The notes under the pieces are model-generated. The model had not been told where the DNA came from and did no database searches. It saw nothing but the letters and a program-made list of their open reading frames with translations. The position numbers were made by a program, and so were the translations under genes. A DNA stretch of 64,000 nt. It comes from PHAA01 sp964584415 (GTDB lineage Bacteria; Bacillota; Syntrophomonadia; Syntrophomonadales; Syntrophomonadaceae). The first letter of the stretch is position 1. Every line of letters starts with the position of its first letter. Below, one piece after another: positions 1 through 8,282 of the stretch. Location: the NCBI GenBank assembly GCA_964584415.1, contig CAZOZX010000001.1, forward strand, positions 16,838-80,837, written 5' to 3'.

Positions 1-958
1 GTTTCGCTTCGTATAACTCGTAAGCATTAATAATCTTTTGCACCAGCGGGTGCCTGACAACATCTTCTTTCCCCAAATACTCAAAGGATATTCCCTTGAT
101 GCCGCTTAAAATTTTCTGAATTTCTATCAGTCCTGAATATTCTTCAGGGGGCAAATCCACCTGAGTAATATCACCGGTTATTACAGTCTGGGATCCGAAA
201 CCCAAGCGGGTCAGGAACATCTTCATTTGCTGCGGAGTGGTATTCTGGGCTTCGTCCAGTATTATAAAAGCACTATTGAGCGTCCTTCCTCTCATATAGG
301 CCAAAGGGGCGATCTCAATAATATTCTTTTCTAAATATCGTTGGGTAATATCAACTCCTAAGATGTCAAAAAGGCCATCATAAAGCGGTCGCAGATATGG
401 ATTTACCTTTTCTATCAAATCTCCAGGCAGAAAACCAAGCTTCTCCCCAGCTTCCACTGCTGGCCTAACCAGTATAATACGTTCTACTTCTTTGTTGCGC
501 AGTGCCCTCACTGCCATCGCTACAGCCAGATAAGTTTTGCCGGTCCCCGCCGGACCAATACTAAAAACAACATCATCTTTCAAGATGGCTTGCACGTACC
601 TTTTTTGGCCCATTGTCTTAGCTTTGATAGCCTTCCCCCGAGCTGTAGTAATCAGCGTCCCGGAAACAATGGCCTTATAGCCCGGCCTCTCACCTTTTTT
701 AAGCAACTTGTCTACATAGCCGATATCATTTTGGTTAAGCTGACCCTCGCTATCGACTATTTCCATTAAATCTTCTATCAATTGTATAGCATAATCGACC
801 TGCTCTTCATTCCCCCGCACATAAACGTCTGCTCCCCGAGCAGACAAGTCGGCACCACTGATCTCCTGCAGATATCGAAAATTTTCATCCCCGGCTCCAA
901 AGAAAATGGCCGCCTGCTGGTTGTTCTTGATAGCGTATTTACTCTCTTTTTCGGCCAA
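1..958 (-). CDS. phoH: PhoH family ATPase, C-terminal end cut by window edge
   Basis: The minus-strand frame is open from 958 to the left edge. It contains a Walker A motif (GPAGTGKT, about 550-575) followed by PhoH-family sequence. The start is set at a TTG (956-958) because a GGGAGGA Shine-Dalgarno sequence lies 8 bases upstream and the N-terminus then reads like other PhoH proteins (residues FFGAGDENFRYL). About 319 codons are present, close to the family's usual length, so only a few residues are missing. PhoH-type ATPases are associated with RNA metabolism and often precede ybeY in Firmicutes. yqfD lies just upstream, the usual Firmicutes sporulation-to-phoH arrangement. The exact biochemical role of the family is poorly defined. 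Confidence 0.9.
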   Translation of the reverse strand, partial: MAEKESKYAIKNNQQAAIFFGAGDENFRYLQEISGADLSARGADVYVRGNEEQVDYAIQLIEDLMEIVDSEGQLNQNDIGYVDKLLKKGERPGYKAIVSGTLITTARGKAIKAKTMGQKRYVQAILKDDVVFSIGPAGTGKTYLAVAMAVRALRNKEVERIILVRPAVEAGEKLGFLPGDLIEKVNPYLRPLYDGLFDILGVDITQRYLEKNIIEIAPLAYMRGRTLNSAFIILDEAQNTTPQQMKMFLTRLGFGSQTVITGDITQVDLPPEEYSGLIEIQKILSGIKGISFEYLGKEDVVRHPLVQKIINAYELYEAK

Positions 959-1029
959 AAGCCAAAGTCCTCCCAGTTTTATCAATATTTCCTGATAAGT
1001 ATAGCATATGTAGCCTTTTATTTACTAAT

Positions 1030-2238
1030 CTAGCCACCTGCAATCGGCTGCGGTGTTCCTATGTCTTCAATCCCTTCAACGAACACTTTTATTCTTACAA
1101 TTGAATCGCTGGGTGAAGATAAAACTTCTAAATGGGAATCAACCATTTTTACATTACTGTCCATGATTAAACGCAGATTTTCCATGGCTTGTTCCCGCGC
1201 TATTTCTACGGCCTCATTCTCAGTATACTGGGTCGTCTTCACCACTCTTTCCTGGAACTTCTGATACGTTATGCCCCATCGATAGCCATGCACAAGCCAG
1301 TTCTTTTCGCTTTGTTCATAATCTGGATAGGGGATCATACCCCTGCCAATAAGCAAGTACTGTCTCCACGGAGATGTCAGATATAGGCGGGAATACTTTG
1401 ACTTGGTCAGAATAGTCTCGTCCCATGCCCTTCTGCTTTCGCCATATCCCTCATACCAAGTCCTGGCTTTGACCTGTCCTCGCGCCCTTACTTGAGTAGG
1501 TTCCATTGCCGGTAAAGGAGCAGGCATAGTAATATTGTCCGGAGGAACAGGGGGCAGCATGATACCTGAAATCAGCAAATCTCCCTTCACTACTACATCA
1601 CCGGATTTTACTATGGCCTGACCATTAAGCACGAGAACCTCATCTACTACTCCATCCCGTTTGGCAACTATATTACATGGCTCAGTGGTCTCCCGGTCAG
1701 GCAATATCTTTTCAACCACTTTAATGTTGGCTCTGACTCCTTTTATGTCACATTCGATGTAAGAAATCTCATTCAGTTCCCTAAGCATGGCTTCTTCGAC
1801 TTCTGTGCGACTAAAAGACCATTTAGCAGCCCCGGGATAAATCCCATGACGAGCCGCTGACAGCAGTATCCTGGTGCGGTCGACATTTTGATTGCCGCTT
1901 ACCTCCACAAACCACAGAAAGGAGGACATAATATAGAGCGCAGTGACAAAAATAATTGCCCCCACCGAAAAGCCCATCCTCCTTTTTAATATTTTCTTGT
2001 AAAAAGGAAGACCATCTCTTTTGAGTATTTCAAGATCGAAATCGTACTCGTCTACTATTGTTTTGAAAGCTTCATATCCACTATTCCTAACTTTCAGATA
2101 TATAAATTCCTTATCTCTTTTGATATCCCAAATATAAATGCCTCGAGCTAAAGCCAGGTTAATAATCCTTTCCAGATTATTACCCCGTAGTCGCAGGGAA
2201 ATAAAGCCACCCACTTGATCTGAAAATCTATTGGTCAT
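1030..2238 (-). CDS. yqfD: Sporulation protein YqfD
   Basis: A protein of about 402 aa with an N-terminal soluble domain, one transmembrane segment (hydrophobic run ending FLWFVEVSGN) and a long extracytoplasmic domain, as in the YqfD family of mother-cell sporulation membrane proteins. The frame stays open further upstream to 2286, but the start at 2238 is preferred. It has AAGGTGGGG about 5 bases ahead and gives the family-like N-terminus MTNRFSDQVGG. It lies just downstream of yqfC and upstream of phoH, the conserved order yqfC-yqfD-phoH. In Bacillus this operon is made in the mother cell under sigma-E; that is family knowledge, not visible here. Confidence 0.9.
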   Translation of the reverse strand: MTNRFSDQVGGFISLRLRGNNLERIINLALARGIYIWDIKRDKEFIYLKVRNSGYEAFKTIVDEYDFDLEILKRDGLPFYKKILKRRMGFSVGAIIFVTALYIMSSFLWFVEVSGNQNVDRTRILLSAARHGIYPGAAKWSFSRTEVEEAMLRELNEISYIECDIKGVRANIKVVEKILPDRETTEPCNIVAKRDGVVDEVLVLNGQAIVKSGDVVVKGDLLISGIMLPPVPPDNITMPAPLPAMEPTQVRARGQVKARTWYEGYGESRRAWDETILTKSKYSRLYLTSPWRQYLLIGRGMIPYPDYEQSEKNWLVHGYRWGITYQKFQERVVKTTQYTENEAVEIAREQAMENLRLIMDSNVKMVDSHLEVLSSPSDSIVRIKVFVEGIEDIGTPQPIAGG

Positions 2239-2251
2239 CTTAACCCCCACC

Positions 2252-2530
2252 TTAATCCAGGTATCTGACGCTTGATATTTCGCCAATCACCCTCATTTCA
2301 TCAGGCATCAGAGCTTGTATCTCCAGCTTCTCTCCATTTACTTCAAGGTACCCCCGACTAAGGTTAATACGCATGCGTTCGGTAGAGTACTCAATAATAC
2401 CTTTATGGTTCTCCAGGTATAACTCGTTTCTGCCGGTTATAGTCAATCGAGGTAAATCCAGTACGAGATCAGCGGGGATTTCCAGAAAATCAGCCATTGC
2501 TCTGCTTATCGTTTCTCGTTTTGATTCCAC
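2252..2530 (-). CDS. yqfC: Sporulation protein YqfC
   Basis: A 92-residue protein with the YqfC/YabP-type pattern: an N-terminal helix (SRAMADFLEIPADLVLDLPR), then short beta strands including a GYLEVNGE turn. These small proteins are produced in the mother cell during sporulation and are thought to act in spore coat or envelope assembly. The gene precedes yqfD by 13 bases and is probably co-transcribed with it. An AGGAGGATT ribosome-binding site sits before the ATG. Confidence 0.88.
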   Translation of the reverse strand: MESKRETISRAMADFLEIPADLVLDLPRLTITGRNELYLENHKGIIEYSTERMRINLSRGYLEVNGEKLEIQALMPDEMRVIGEISSVRYLD

Positions 2531-2696
2531 AGATAATCCTCCTTATCAACCGGCTATTGGCTTTGTAATCCCCAACGTAGCCTTGTATCGAGCAGCAAGG
2601 GCATTCACATATCACTAAAAAATATATGCTCACTAAATCCAGTAAATGCTCTAATATCAGCGACAAAAATACTGTGCCAGCTCCTTCCGATAAGAC

Positions 2697-2728
2697 AAAA
2701 AAAACGTGCCTGCTGTGCAGACACGTCT
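2697..2728 (-). terminator. Intrinsic terminator after the small membrane peptide gene
   Basis: Read on the minus strand, a 10-bp hairpin (ACGTGTCTGC, loop ACA, GCAGGCACGT) is followed by eight T. It ends the transcript carrying the 38-aa peptide gene at 2745-2861, about 17 bases after its stop. Confidence 0.85.
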
Positions 2729-2744
2729 AGCTAAATACTATTCG

Positions 2745-2861
2745 CTAGCCGATAGCAATCGCCACGATACTTAATAAAAATGAAGCCAAAACCACTCCGA
2801 CAATAACTAAAGTCACATTTCTCTGCCGTTTATTTTGCATACCTCTATTCATAAATGACAT
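2745..2861 (-). CDS. Small single-pass membrane protein, 38 aa, unknown
   Basis: An ATG frame encodes 38 residues: a basic, polar N-terminus (MSFMNRGMQNKRQRN) and then one hydrophobic helix of about 20 residues rich in V, I, L and A ending at the stop. A GGGGGAA sequence lies about 6 bases upstream of the ATG, and a strong terminator follows the stop. It lies between two terminators, 3' of rpsU, so it may be its own transcription unit. I do not recognise a family; the layout resembles small inner-membrane peptides that insert with the N-terminus in the cytoplasm. Support is the ribosome-binding site, composition and flanking terminators only. Confidence 0.55.
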   Translation of the reverse strand: MSFMNRGMQNKRQRNVTLVIVGVVLASFLLSIVAIAIG

Positions 2862-2892
2862 CCGGCGTTCCCCCAATATGGTTCTTATTAGC

Positions 2893-2930
2893 GAAAAAGT
2901 CTGGTAACCAGATACCAGACTTTTTATTTT
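2893..2930 (-). terminator. Terminator downstream of rpsU
   Basis: An inverted repeat (AGTCTGGTA ... TACCAGACT) is flanked by A- and T-runs on both sides, so it could work in either direction. On the minus strand it lies 8 bases after the rpsU stop. Confidence 0.8.
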
Positions 2931-2937
2931 CTAGTTT

Positions 2938-3114
2938 TTAAAATTTCTTCTTCTTACGGGCAGCCTCTGATTTCTTTTTCTTCCGAATACTTGGTTTCTC
3001 ATAGTGTTCGTGTTTTCTAATATCTTGCATAACCCCTGACTTCTGGCAAGTACGTTTAAACCTCTTCAGAGCACTATCCAGGGATTCGTTTTTTCCTACT
3101 TTTACTTCGCTCAT
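2938..3114 (-). CDS. rpsU: 30S ribosomal protein S21
   Basis: A 58-residue basic protein starting [20 protein letters not shown] and ending in the lysine/arginine-rich tail typical of S21 ([15 protein letters not shown]). S21 binds the 30S platform near the anti-Shine-Dalgarno helix and helps translation initiation. GGGAGGG precedes the ATG. It lies between a HIT-family gene upstream and a terminator at 2893-2930 downstream. HIT-rpsU adjacency is common in Clostridia. Confidence 0.95.
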   Translation of the reverse strand: MSEVKVGKNESLDSALKRFKRTCQKSGVMQDIRKHEHYEKPSIRKKKKSEAARKKKKF

Positions 3115-3189
3115 TATTTCCCTCCCCTCACCTGACCGGGATGATAGACGCCATTATATTTTACAATCCTTAATGGCTTAAAGTCAAGA

Positions 3190-3540
3190 TTATTCGGGAG
3201 GCCAACCCATAGGTTTGCCGCCCAGCAAATGATAATGCAGGTGGAAAATAGACTGCCCCCCCCAGGGACCACAGTTATTTACCAGGCGATAACCATTTTC
3301 ATCGATACCCTCTTTTTGAGCTAGGCGAGAGGCTAACAACTGTATACGTCCCAATATGTCTGCATGTTCCGGACCAGCTGCGTTTAGCGAGGAAACGTGA
3401 ATTTTAGGAATTATCAATAGATGTACCGGTGCAGCGGGGTTTATGTCTTTTATGGCAACCATATATTCGTCTTCGTAAATAAAGTCTGCCGGTATATCCT
3501 TGGCCAAAATCCTGCAGAACAAACAATCAGGCGCAGTCAC
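3190..3540 (-). CDS. HIT family nucleotide-binding protein
   Basis: A 116-residue histidine-triad protein of the HinT type. It has CLFCRIL near the N-terminus, VHLLIIPKIH in the middle and the catalytic triad motif HLHYHLLGG near the C-terminus. The family hydrolyses AMP-linked phosphoramidates and related nucleotide conjugates. The start is a GTG with GGAGGTG upstream. It lies 75 bases before rpsU and probably shares its transcript. The physiological substrate cannot be told from sequence. Confidence 0.92.
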   Translation of the reverse strand: MTAPDCLFCRILAKDIPADFIYEDEYMVAIKDINPAAPVHLLIIPKIHVSSLNAAGPEHADILGRIQLLASRLAQKEGIDENGYRLVNNCGPWGGQSIFHLHYHLLGGKPMGWPPE

Positions 3541-3722
3541 AGTTTTTCACCTCCCTCTGATCACCGTAGGCTATATTGTAGAATGGCTCCTAAGAGCAAA
3601 AAAAGCTTAATTATAACTTAAAAGGCCATTACTTCTTACATTTTATCAAATAATAGCCGTATTTCAATAGGCAAGTGTAAATGTTATCCATTACCTATAA
3701 ATAATCATATCAATGTCTCTTA

Positions 3723-3965
3723 TTAACCCATTCTGGTATCTGAAGAGAGATTTAATCCTTCAACTATCTCCTTGAGTTTTTTCACTTCTTCAAAACTCAA
3801 ACTAACTCCCTTACCTATTTTCTGGTGGTCTGGACCCCAATCGCGGATATCCAATTTTGCCGGCCGCTGATTCCAACTCACCACGTTAACTTCTTTCTGC
3901 CAGCCCTTTGTGCTTTCCGATAAAACACCCAAATTTCTGGTTATTTCATACTGAAAATCTGACAC
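3723..3965 (-). CDS. PC4/YdbC-like ssDNA-binding protein
   Basis: An 80-residue protein matching the YdbC/PC4 fold group. It has an N-terminal beta-rich half with tryptophans (KGWQKEVNVVSWN, KLDIRDWGP), then GKGVSLSFEEVKKL and a C-terminal helix. This is the pattern of bacterial relatives of the transcription cofactor PC4, which bind single-stranded DNA as dimers. The start is a GTG behind AAGGAGGAAC. It stands alone, with an inverted repeat 31-53 bases upstream. Its cellular role in bacteria is not established. Confidence 0.75.
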   Translation of the reverse strand: MSDFQYEITRNLGVLSESTKGWQKEVNVVSWNQRPAKLDIRDWGPDHQKIGKGVSLSFEEVKKLKEIVEGLNLSSDTRMG

Positions 3966-3995
3966 CGCCGTTCCTCCTTTTCTACCTTTTGGTTA

Positions 3996-4018
3996 GAGTC
4001 ACTTCCCGATGGTGACTC
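3996..4018. repeat. Inverted repeat upstream of the PC4-like gene
   Basis: Perfect arms GAGTCAC and GTGACTC are separated by 9 bases. They lie in the 5' leader or promoter region of the PC4-like gene. There is no T-run, so a terminator is unlikely; an operator or leader hairpin is possible. Confidence 0.45.
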
Positions 4019-4091
4019 CATTAATCATTTCCATTGTTTTTATTTTATTACATTATTCTCCATGTGTCATCATTTTTTCCGAACCTACGTT

Positions 4092-4123
4092 CCAAAAAAA
4101 CACCCGACCAAAATGGCGGGTGT
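4092..4123 (-). terminator. Terminator of the toxin-antitoxin operon
   Basis: On the minus strand a hairpin with arms ACACCCG and CGGGTGT (extended by CCA/TGG) is followed by seven T, about 30 bases after the toxin stop codon. Confidence 0.8.
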
Positions 4124-4152
4124 GATGAAAATATATTCATGATAAGGGCAGT

Positions 4153-4467
4153 TTACAATAGGCCCGCCCAAATACGCTGCGGCGGTAATATTCGCAGCAG
4201 TGAAACGGTTTTGTCTTTTTCCGAGGCAACAAAGAAGATAATATAATTATCCAAACTTAATTTCCGTATCCCGGCGGTAACTAGTTTCTCGTCATTCACC
4301 AAAGAATAGCCAAATGGTCTCAAGGATAGATCGTCATGTGCGTTTTCCAGATCGGCCAGCAAGCGCTGAGTTAAAATGTCATCCTTACGAACCTTAATAA
4401 ATTGCTCCATCAATTCCCGCAGATCTCCTCCAGCCGGCTCAGTAACTAAGACCTTAAATTTGCTCAC
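4153..4467 (-). CDS. RelE/ParE/YoeB-type toxin
   Basis: A 104-residue protein with the RelE-superfamily outline: an N-terminal strand (FKVLVTEPAGGDL), helices in the first half, then SLDNYIIFFVASEKDKTVSLLRILPPQR near the C-terminus, where these toxins have their arginine-containing catalytic strand. It overlaps the antitoxin gene by 4 bases, the usual translational coupling. Such toxins typically cleave ribosome-bound mRNA (RelE) or poison gyrase (ParE); which applies cannot be decided here. The family call is by pattern and partner, not by a clear catalytic signature. Confidence 0.7.
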   Translation of the reverse strand: MSKFKVLVTEPAGGDLRELMEQFIKVRKDDILTQRLLADLENAHDDLSLRPFGYSLVNDEKLVTAGIRKLSLDNYIIFFVASEKDKTVSLLRILPPQRIWAGLL

Positions 4468-4727
4468 TCGGTAAGATCCTTCTTTATGTCCTGAAAAGCG
4501 CTGCCAAAGGGTTTCAACTTACCCGCCTTAATTGAATCCATGCCTTCATCGAGAAGTTTATACAACTCGAATTTGCCAAGCAGATTTTCAAAAGTCTCGA
4601 TGCTCATGATCACTAAATCCCCATGGCCATTCTTGGTGACGTAAACTGGTTCACTGTACTTGTGACAAAAATCAGATATTTCATTATATTTGTTCCTGAG
4701 GTCGGAACTGGGCCGAATAGATGGCAT
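4464..4727 (-). CDS. Phd/YefM-type antitoxin
   Basis: An 87-residue protein with the Phd/YefM signature: an N-terminal DNA-binding segment (MPSIRPSSDLRNKYNEIS), then PVYVTKNGHGDLVIMSIETFENL, followed by an acidic C-terminal tail that would wrap the toxin. The start at 4727 is chosen because GGGAGG lies 7 bases ahead; the frame is open to 4742. It is the first gene of a two-gene operon with the overlapping toxin. Antitoxins of this kind normally repress their own promoter. Confidence 0.8.
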   Translation of the reverse strand: MPSIRPSSDLRNKYNEISDFCHKYSEPVYVTKNGHGDLVIMSIETFENLLGKFELYKLLDEGMDSIKAGKLKPFGSAFQDIKKDLTE

Positions 4728-4846
4728 AATAAGCCCTCCCATCTGCAGATATGCATATTATATCGTTCTTATGATAAAAGAGACAAGCTTATCGGCCCAA
4801 TTTTTGCAGCAAACTAAACCGGCTTACGATTAGTGTAAGAATGCTT

Positions 4847-6145
4847 TTATTTTCCCGAGCCTACTGCAAAATCTGTCGTTGCGGCAATGAGCTTTTGTTT
4901 TATTATCTGCCCGATCACATCATCTGGAAATGGAAAATGAACCTCAATATAGTTGTCACTAAGACCTGAATAGATATCATCCCGTAAACGTTTCTCGACC
5001 AATAGCTCCACTTCTTGTCCTACTGCACCCTGAATATACTGGAGTTTCTTTGCTTGACCCAAGGCTAAAAGATCCTGGCTGCGCCGGTGTTTGTCCAATG
5101 ATTCCACCTGGGGCATGATTTCCGCGGCCCTGGTACCCGCCCGGGGTGAATACTGGAAGACATGCAGTTCATATATAGGCAGTTCCTCGATCAAGCTGTA
5201 TGTGTCGGCAAAATCCCGGTCATCCTCGGTTGGGTAACCTACCATTACATCAGCCGTAAAAGCTGCTCCTGGAATAAGGCTAGCCGTTTTAAGGACCAAA
5301 CTCCGGTAATACTCATTATTGTAACGGCGGCCCATTGACTTAAGAATTCGATCGCTGCCGCTTTGTAAAGGAATATGAAAATGCCGGCATATCCTCGTTT
5401 CACGCGCGGCCAGCTCCAACAGATTATCATTAATTTCCAAAGGTTCCATAGAGCTCAGCCGAATCCGGTATTGACCAGCAACCTCCTGGAGTATCTTCTC
5501 CAGTAACCGGGTTACATCCCATCCCCGTATATCCAATCCATACTGGCCGGTATGGATGCCAGTCAATACTATCTCTTTATACCCTAAGTCAACCAAATTA
5601 TTTACTTCCGCTATCACATCGCCTGGGATCTTACTGCGTACCGGGCCCCGTGCAAACGGCACAATACAATAAGAGCAATAGCTCTGACAACCGTCCTGGA
5701 TTTTCACGAAGGCCCGGGCACGTTGATGATGGCAGGAATAGAGTTGTGGTTTAAGCCCGGAATTTTCTGCCGATGGTGTCAGCCATAGCTTTCGGGCTGG
5801 GCTGGCTAAATGTTTATCCACAATCGCACCGATTTGATCTTTACATTGATTGCCTACAATAAGGTCCAGGCCTTCAATTGCAGAAAGCTGCTCGGCATTA
5901 ACTTGTGCCATACAACCGGTAGCTACCACCAGCATTCGGGGATTGGTGCGTATTGACCTGCGTATCATGGCCCGTGATTTACGGTCACTTATATGGGTAA
6001 CAGTACAAGTGTTAATGACACAGACATCAGCAGGGTCACCAAATTTAACGATCTGGTAACCCCGCCTCATGAAATCTTCTATTAGTTGTTCAGTTTCAAC
6101 CTGGTTCACTTTACAACCCAAGGTGTAAAAAGATACTCGCTTCAT
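4847..6145 (-). CDS. mtaB: tRNA t6A37 methylthiotransferase MtaB
   Basis: A 432-residue radical-SAM methylthiotransferase. It converts t6A37 to ms2t6A37 in tRNAs that read ANN codons. Cluster-binding cysteines are visible at C11, C47 and C78 in the N-terminal UPF0004 domain, and the radical-SAM cluster CxxxCxxC is at C153, C157 and C160. A TRAM-like domain forms the C-terminus. The N-terminus FYTLGCKVNQVETEQ is the MtaB form rather than MiaB or RimO. It is the last gene of the hrcA-dnaK-prmA run, 52 bases after prmA. Confidence 0.93.
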   Translation of the reverse strand: MKRVSFYTLGCKVNQVETEQLIEDFMRRGYQIVKFGDPADVCVINTCTVTHISDRKSRAMIRRSIRTNPRMLVVATGCMAQVNAEQLSAIEGLDLIVGNQCKDQIGAIVDKHLASPARKLWLTPSAENSGLKPQLYSCHHQRARAFVKIQDGCQSYCSYCIVPFARGPVRSKIPGDVIAEVNNLVDLGYKEIVLTGIHTGQYGLDIRGWDVTRLLEKILQEVAGQYRIRLSSMEPLEINDNLLELAARETRICRHFHIPLQSGSDRILKSMGRRYNNEYYRSLVLKTASLIPGAAFTADVMVGYPTEDDRDFADTYSLIEELPIYELHVFQYSPRAGTRAAEIMPQVESLDKHRRSQDLLALGQAKKLQYIQGAVGQEVELLVEKRLRDDIYSGLSDNYIEVHFPFPDDVIGQIIKQKLIAATTDFAVGSGK

Positions 6146-6197
6146 TCTCTCTTCCTTGCCGGGCTTTATATCCTGGATGACTGTTTATCCTGCCAGT

Positions 6198-7121
6198 CTA
6201 CAACCGGCGCGCAGCTACTCCAATCCAATCTATATCCTGCAGCACTTGCTCTATTGTTAAACCGTTGTCTTCCAGGGCTTGTTTTACTGATGGCCAGCGG
6301 CTGTCAACGATGCCGGAGCCAAAGAAATACCCCCCACTGGTCAGAACCTGAGCAGCCTCTGGTATCAGTTCTGCGACCACTTCCGCGGTTATATTGGCCA
6401 GAACCATATCAGCCTTCCGCCCCCGGATACTCTCTACAATATCCCCGGCCTGTACCTCGATCCGGTCCGTCAGATCATTTAAAGCTGCATTTTCTCGAGC
6501 TATTCGAACCGCCAAATCATCTATATCCATGGCAAATACACCAATTGCCCCCAATTTCATGGCTGCAATCGATAGTATTCCCGATCCGCATCCGGCATCA
6601 ATAACCTGTTCCCCGCCCTTTACGTATTGATCCAGAAACCGCAGGCAAAAGCGAGTGGAAGCATGAATGCCGGTACCAAACGCCATCCCCGGATCTATGT
6701 TTACTACCACTTCACCCTTACTGGTCAGGTATTCCTCCCAGGACGGTTTTATAACCAGGCGTTCACCTATTTTGAAGGCATGATAATACTTTTTCCAGGT
6801 CTCTTCCCAGTCTTCATTTCGGACCTCATCAACAAATACCGGGCATTTCACCTGGAAATTGCTTTCTACGGCTTCGATTGCTTTGGTAAAAGACTCGAGA
6901 ACATCCCGCTCTTCCGGGAAATACGCTTTTACCACTACAAATTCATGACTCAGAAAATCTTCCGACACCAACTCGGGTTTCCACTTTCCTTCGTTTACAT
7001 ACTTCCGAGCCGCCTGCGGGTCTTCTATAATTACACCACCTGAACCCATATTGTGGAATATTCCTGCAATTGCTTCCACACATACGCCTTCAGTAAGTAC
7101 ACTAAATTCTTTCCAATTCAC
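6198..7121 (-). CDS. prmA: Ribosomal protein L11 methyltransferase
   Basis: A 307-residue class I SAM-dependent methyltransferase. It has an N-terminal L11-recognition domain (MNWKEFSVLTEGVCVEAI) and a C-terminal Rossmann domain with the SAM loop DAGCGSGILSIAA. PrmA trimethylates lysines and the N-terminus of L11. The catalytic-domain motif LVLANITAEVV is also present. It lies 15 bases after dnaJ, the standard Firmicutes dnaK-dnaJ-prmA order, and so should be heat-inducible as an operon tail. Confidence 0.93.
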   Translation of the reverse strand: MNWKEFSVLTEGVCVEAIAGIFHNMGSGGVIIEDPQAARKYVNEGKWKPELVSEDFLSHEFVVVKAYFPEERDVLESFTKAIEAVESNFQVKCPVFVDEVRNEDWEETWKKYYHAFKIGERLVIKPSWEEYLTSKGEVVVNIDPGMAFGTGIHASTRFCLRFLDQYVKGGEQVIDAGCGSGILSIAAMKLGAIGVFAMDIDDLAVRIARENAALNDLTDRIEVQAGDIVESIRGRKADMVLANITAEVVAELIPEAAQVLTSGGYFFGSGIVDSRWPSVKQALEDNGLTIEQVLQDIDWIGVAARRL

Positions 7122-7136
7122 AGTACCCGACTCCTT

Positions 7137-8252
7137 TTAACCCATAGCATCTTTCAATTTATCAAACAAACCCTTCTTGGATTCCTTGTCTTCGCCTTCA
7201 TTGAATAACGAGGATAAAAGATCCTTTTGCCTTTTATTCAGGCGGGTCGGTATTTTTACATTGATCCGCACTTTCAAGTCGCCATTGCGGTGACCCTGTA
7301 GATGGGGTATTCCTTTGTTTTTTACAGTCAGTATATCCCCTGGCTGGGTTCCTTCCGGGACATGCAGAATATGGCTATCACCCCGTAATAATGGCACCTC
7401 TATTTCAGCTCCTAAAGCTGCCTGGACCATATTTACCTCGAGATCGCACAACAAAGTATAACGGTCTCTCTTAAACCGAGCATGGCTCTTAACGACCACC
7501 ACAATATACAGATCCCCCGGCGGACCACCCAGAATACCTTCTTCTCCTTCACCCTGTATTCTTAACCGAGCCCCGGTGTCTATACCAGCTGGTATTCTTA
7601 CATTAATATTGCGTTTGCGTTTGACCTTGCCCCTACCCTTGCATGCGGTACATGGTTTTTCAATGATTTGGCCTTCTCCATTACACCGGCTGCAGGTATG
7701 AGTAGTCTCAAACCGTCCGAACGGTGTGTTTTGCACTGATCGCACCTTCCCGGTGCCATTGCACTGGGGACAGGTATTCACATTGGATCCTGGTTCGGCT
7801 CCGGTCCCATCGCACTTTTCGCAGCTTTCTACCCGCATGATATCCATCTCTTTTTCCGCTCCGAAAACGGCATCCTCAAAAGTGATATCCAAACGGATTT
7901 CCCGGTCTGCGCCTCGCTGTGGGCCTCTCCGGCGTTGGCCTCCACCCCCAAAGAACATATCGAATATATCGCCAAATCCACCCATGCCGCCAAAGTCCGT
8001 GAAACCGCCGCCCATGCGGTTGGGATCAAAAGCATCATGTCCATATTGATCATAGGCTGCTTTCTTCTGCGGATCACTCAAGACTTCATAAGCTTCAGCA
8101 ACTTCCTTGAACTTCTCGGCAGCATTCTCATCCTCTTTATTGACATCGGGATGATATTTTTTGGCTTTCTGCCGATAAGCTTTTTTTATTTCCTCCGGCG
8201 AAGCCGTTTTGGCAATCCCCAAAACCTCATAATAGTCACGCTTGGAGGCCAT
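7137..8252 (-). CDS. dnaJ: Chaperone protein DnaJ
   Basis: A 371-residue type I J-protein, co-chaperone of DnaK. It has an N-terminal J domain with HPD at 34-36, a glycine-rich linker ([15 protein letters not shown]) and four zinc-binding CxxCxGxG repeats ([32 protein letters not shown]). Two C-terminal substrate-binding domains follow. It stimulates DnaK ATP hydrolysis and delivers unfolded clients. It lies 30 bases after dnaK in the same operon. Confidence 0.97.
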   Translation of the reverse strand: MASKRDYYEVLGIAKTASPEEIKKAYRQKAKKYHPDVNKEDENAAEKFKEVAEAYEVLSDPQKKAAYDQYGHDAFDPNRMGGGFTDFGGMGGFGDIFDMFFGGGGQRRRGPQRGADREIRLDITFEDAVFGAEKEMDIMRVESCEKCDGTGAEPGSNVNTCPQCNGTGKVRSVQNTPFGRFETTHTCSRCNGEGQIIEKPCTACKGRGKVKRKRNINVRIPAGIDTGARLRIQGEGEEGILGGPPGDLYIVVVVKSHARFKRDRYTLLCDLEVNMVQAALGAEIEVPLLRGDSHILHVPEGTQPGDILTVKNKGIPHLQGHRNGDLKVRINVKIPTRLNKRQKDLLSSLFNEGEDKESKKGLFDKLKDAMG

Positions 8253-8282
8253 TATTACCCACCTTCCTGATAAACCTTAAAC

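Noticed and set aside
3610..3615. TATAAT on the minus strand as a HIT-rpsU promoter
   Set aside because: No acceptable -35 at 16-18 bases, so I did not list it as a promoter.
6086..6604. Open frame of 172 aa on the plus strand
   Set aside because: It runs opposite mtaB and prmA and gives a low-complexity, proline/leucine-rich product with no ribosome-binding site.
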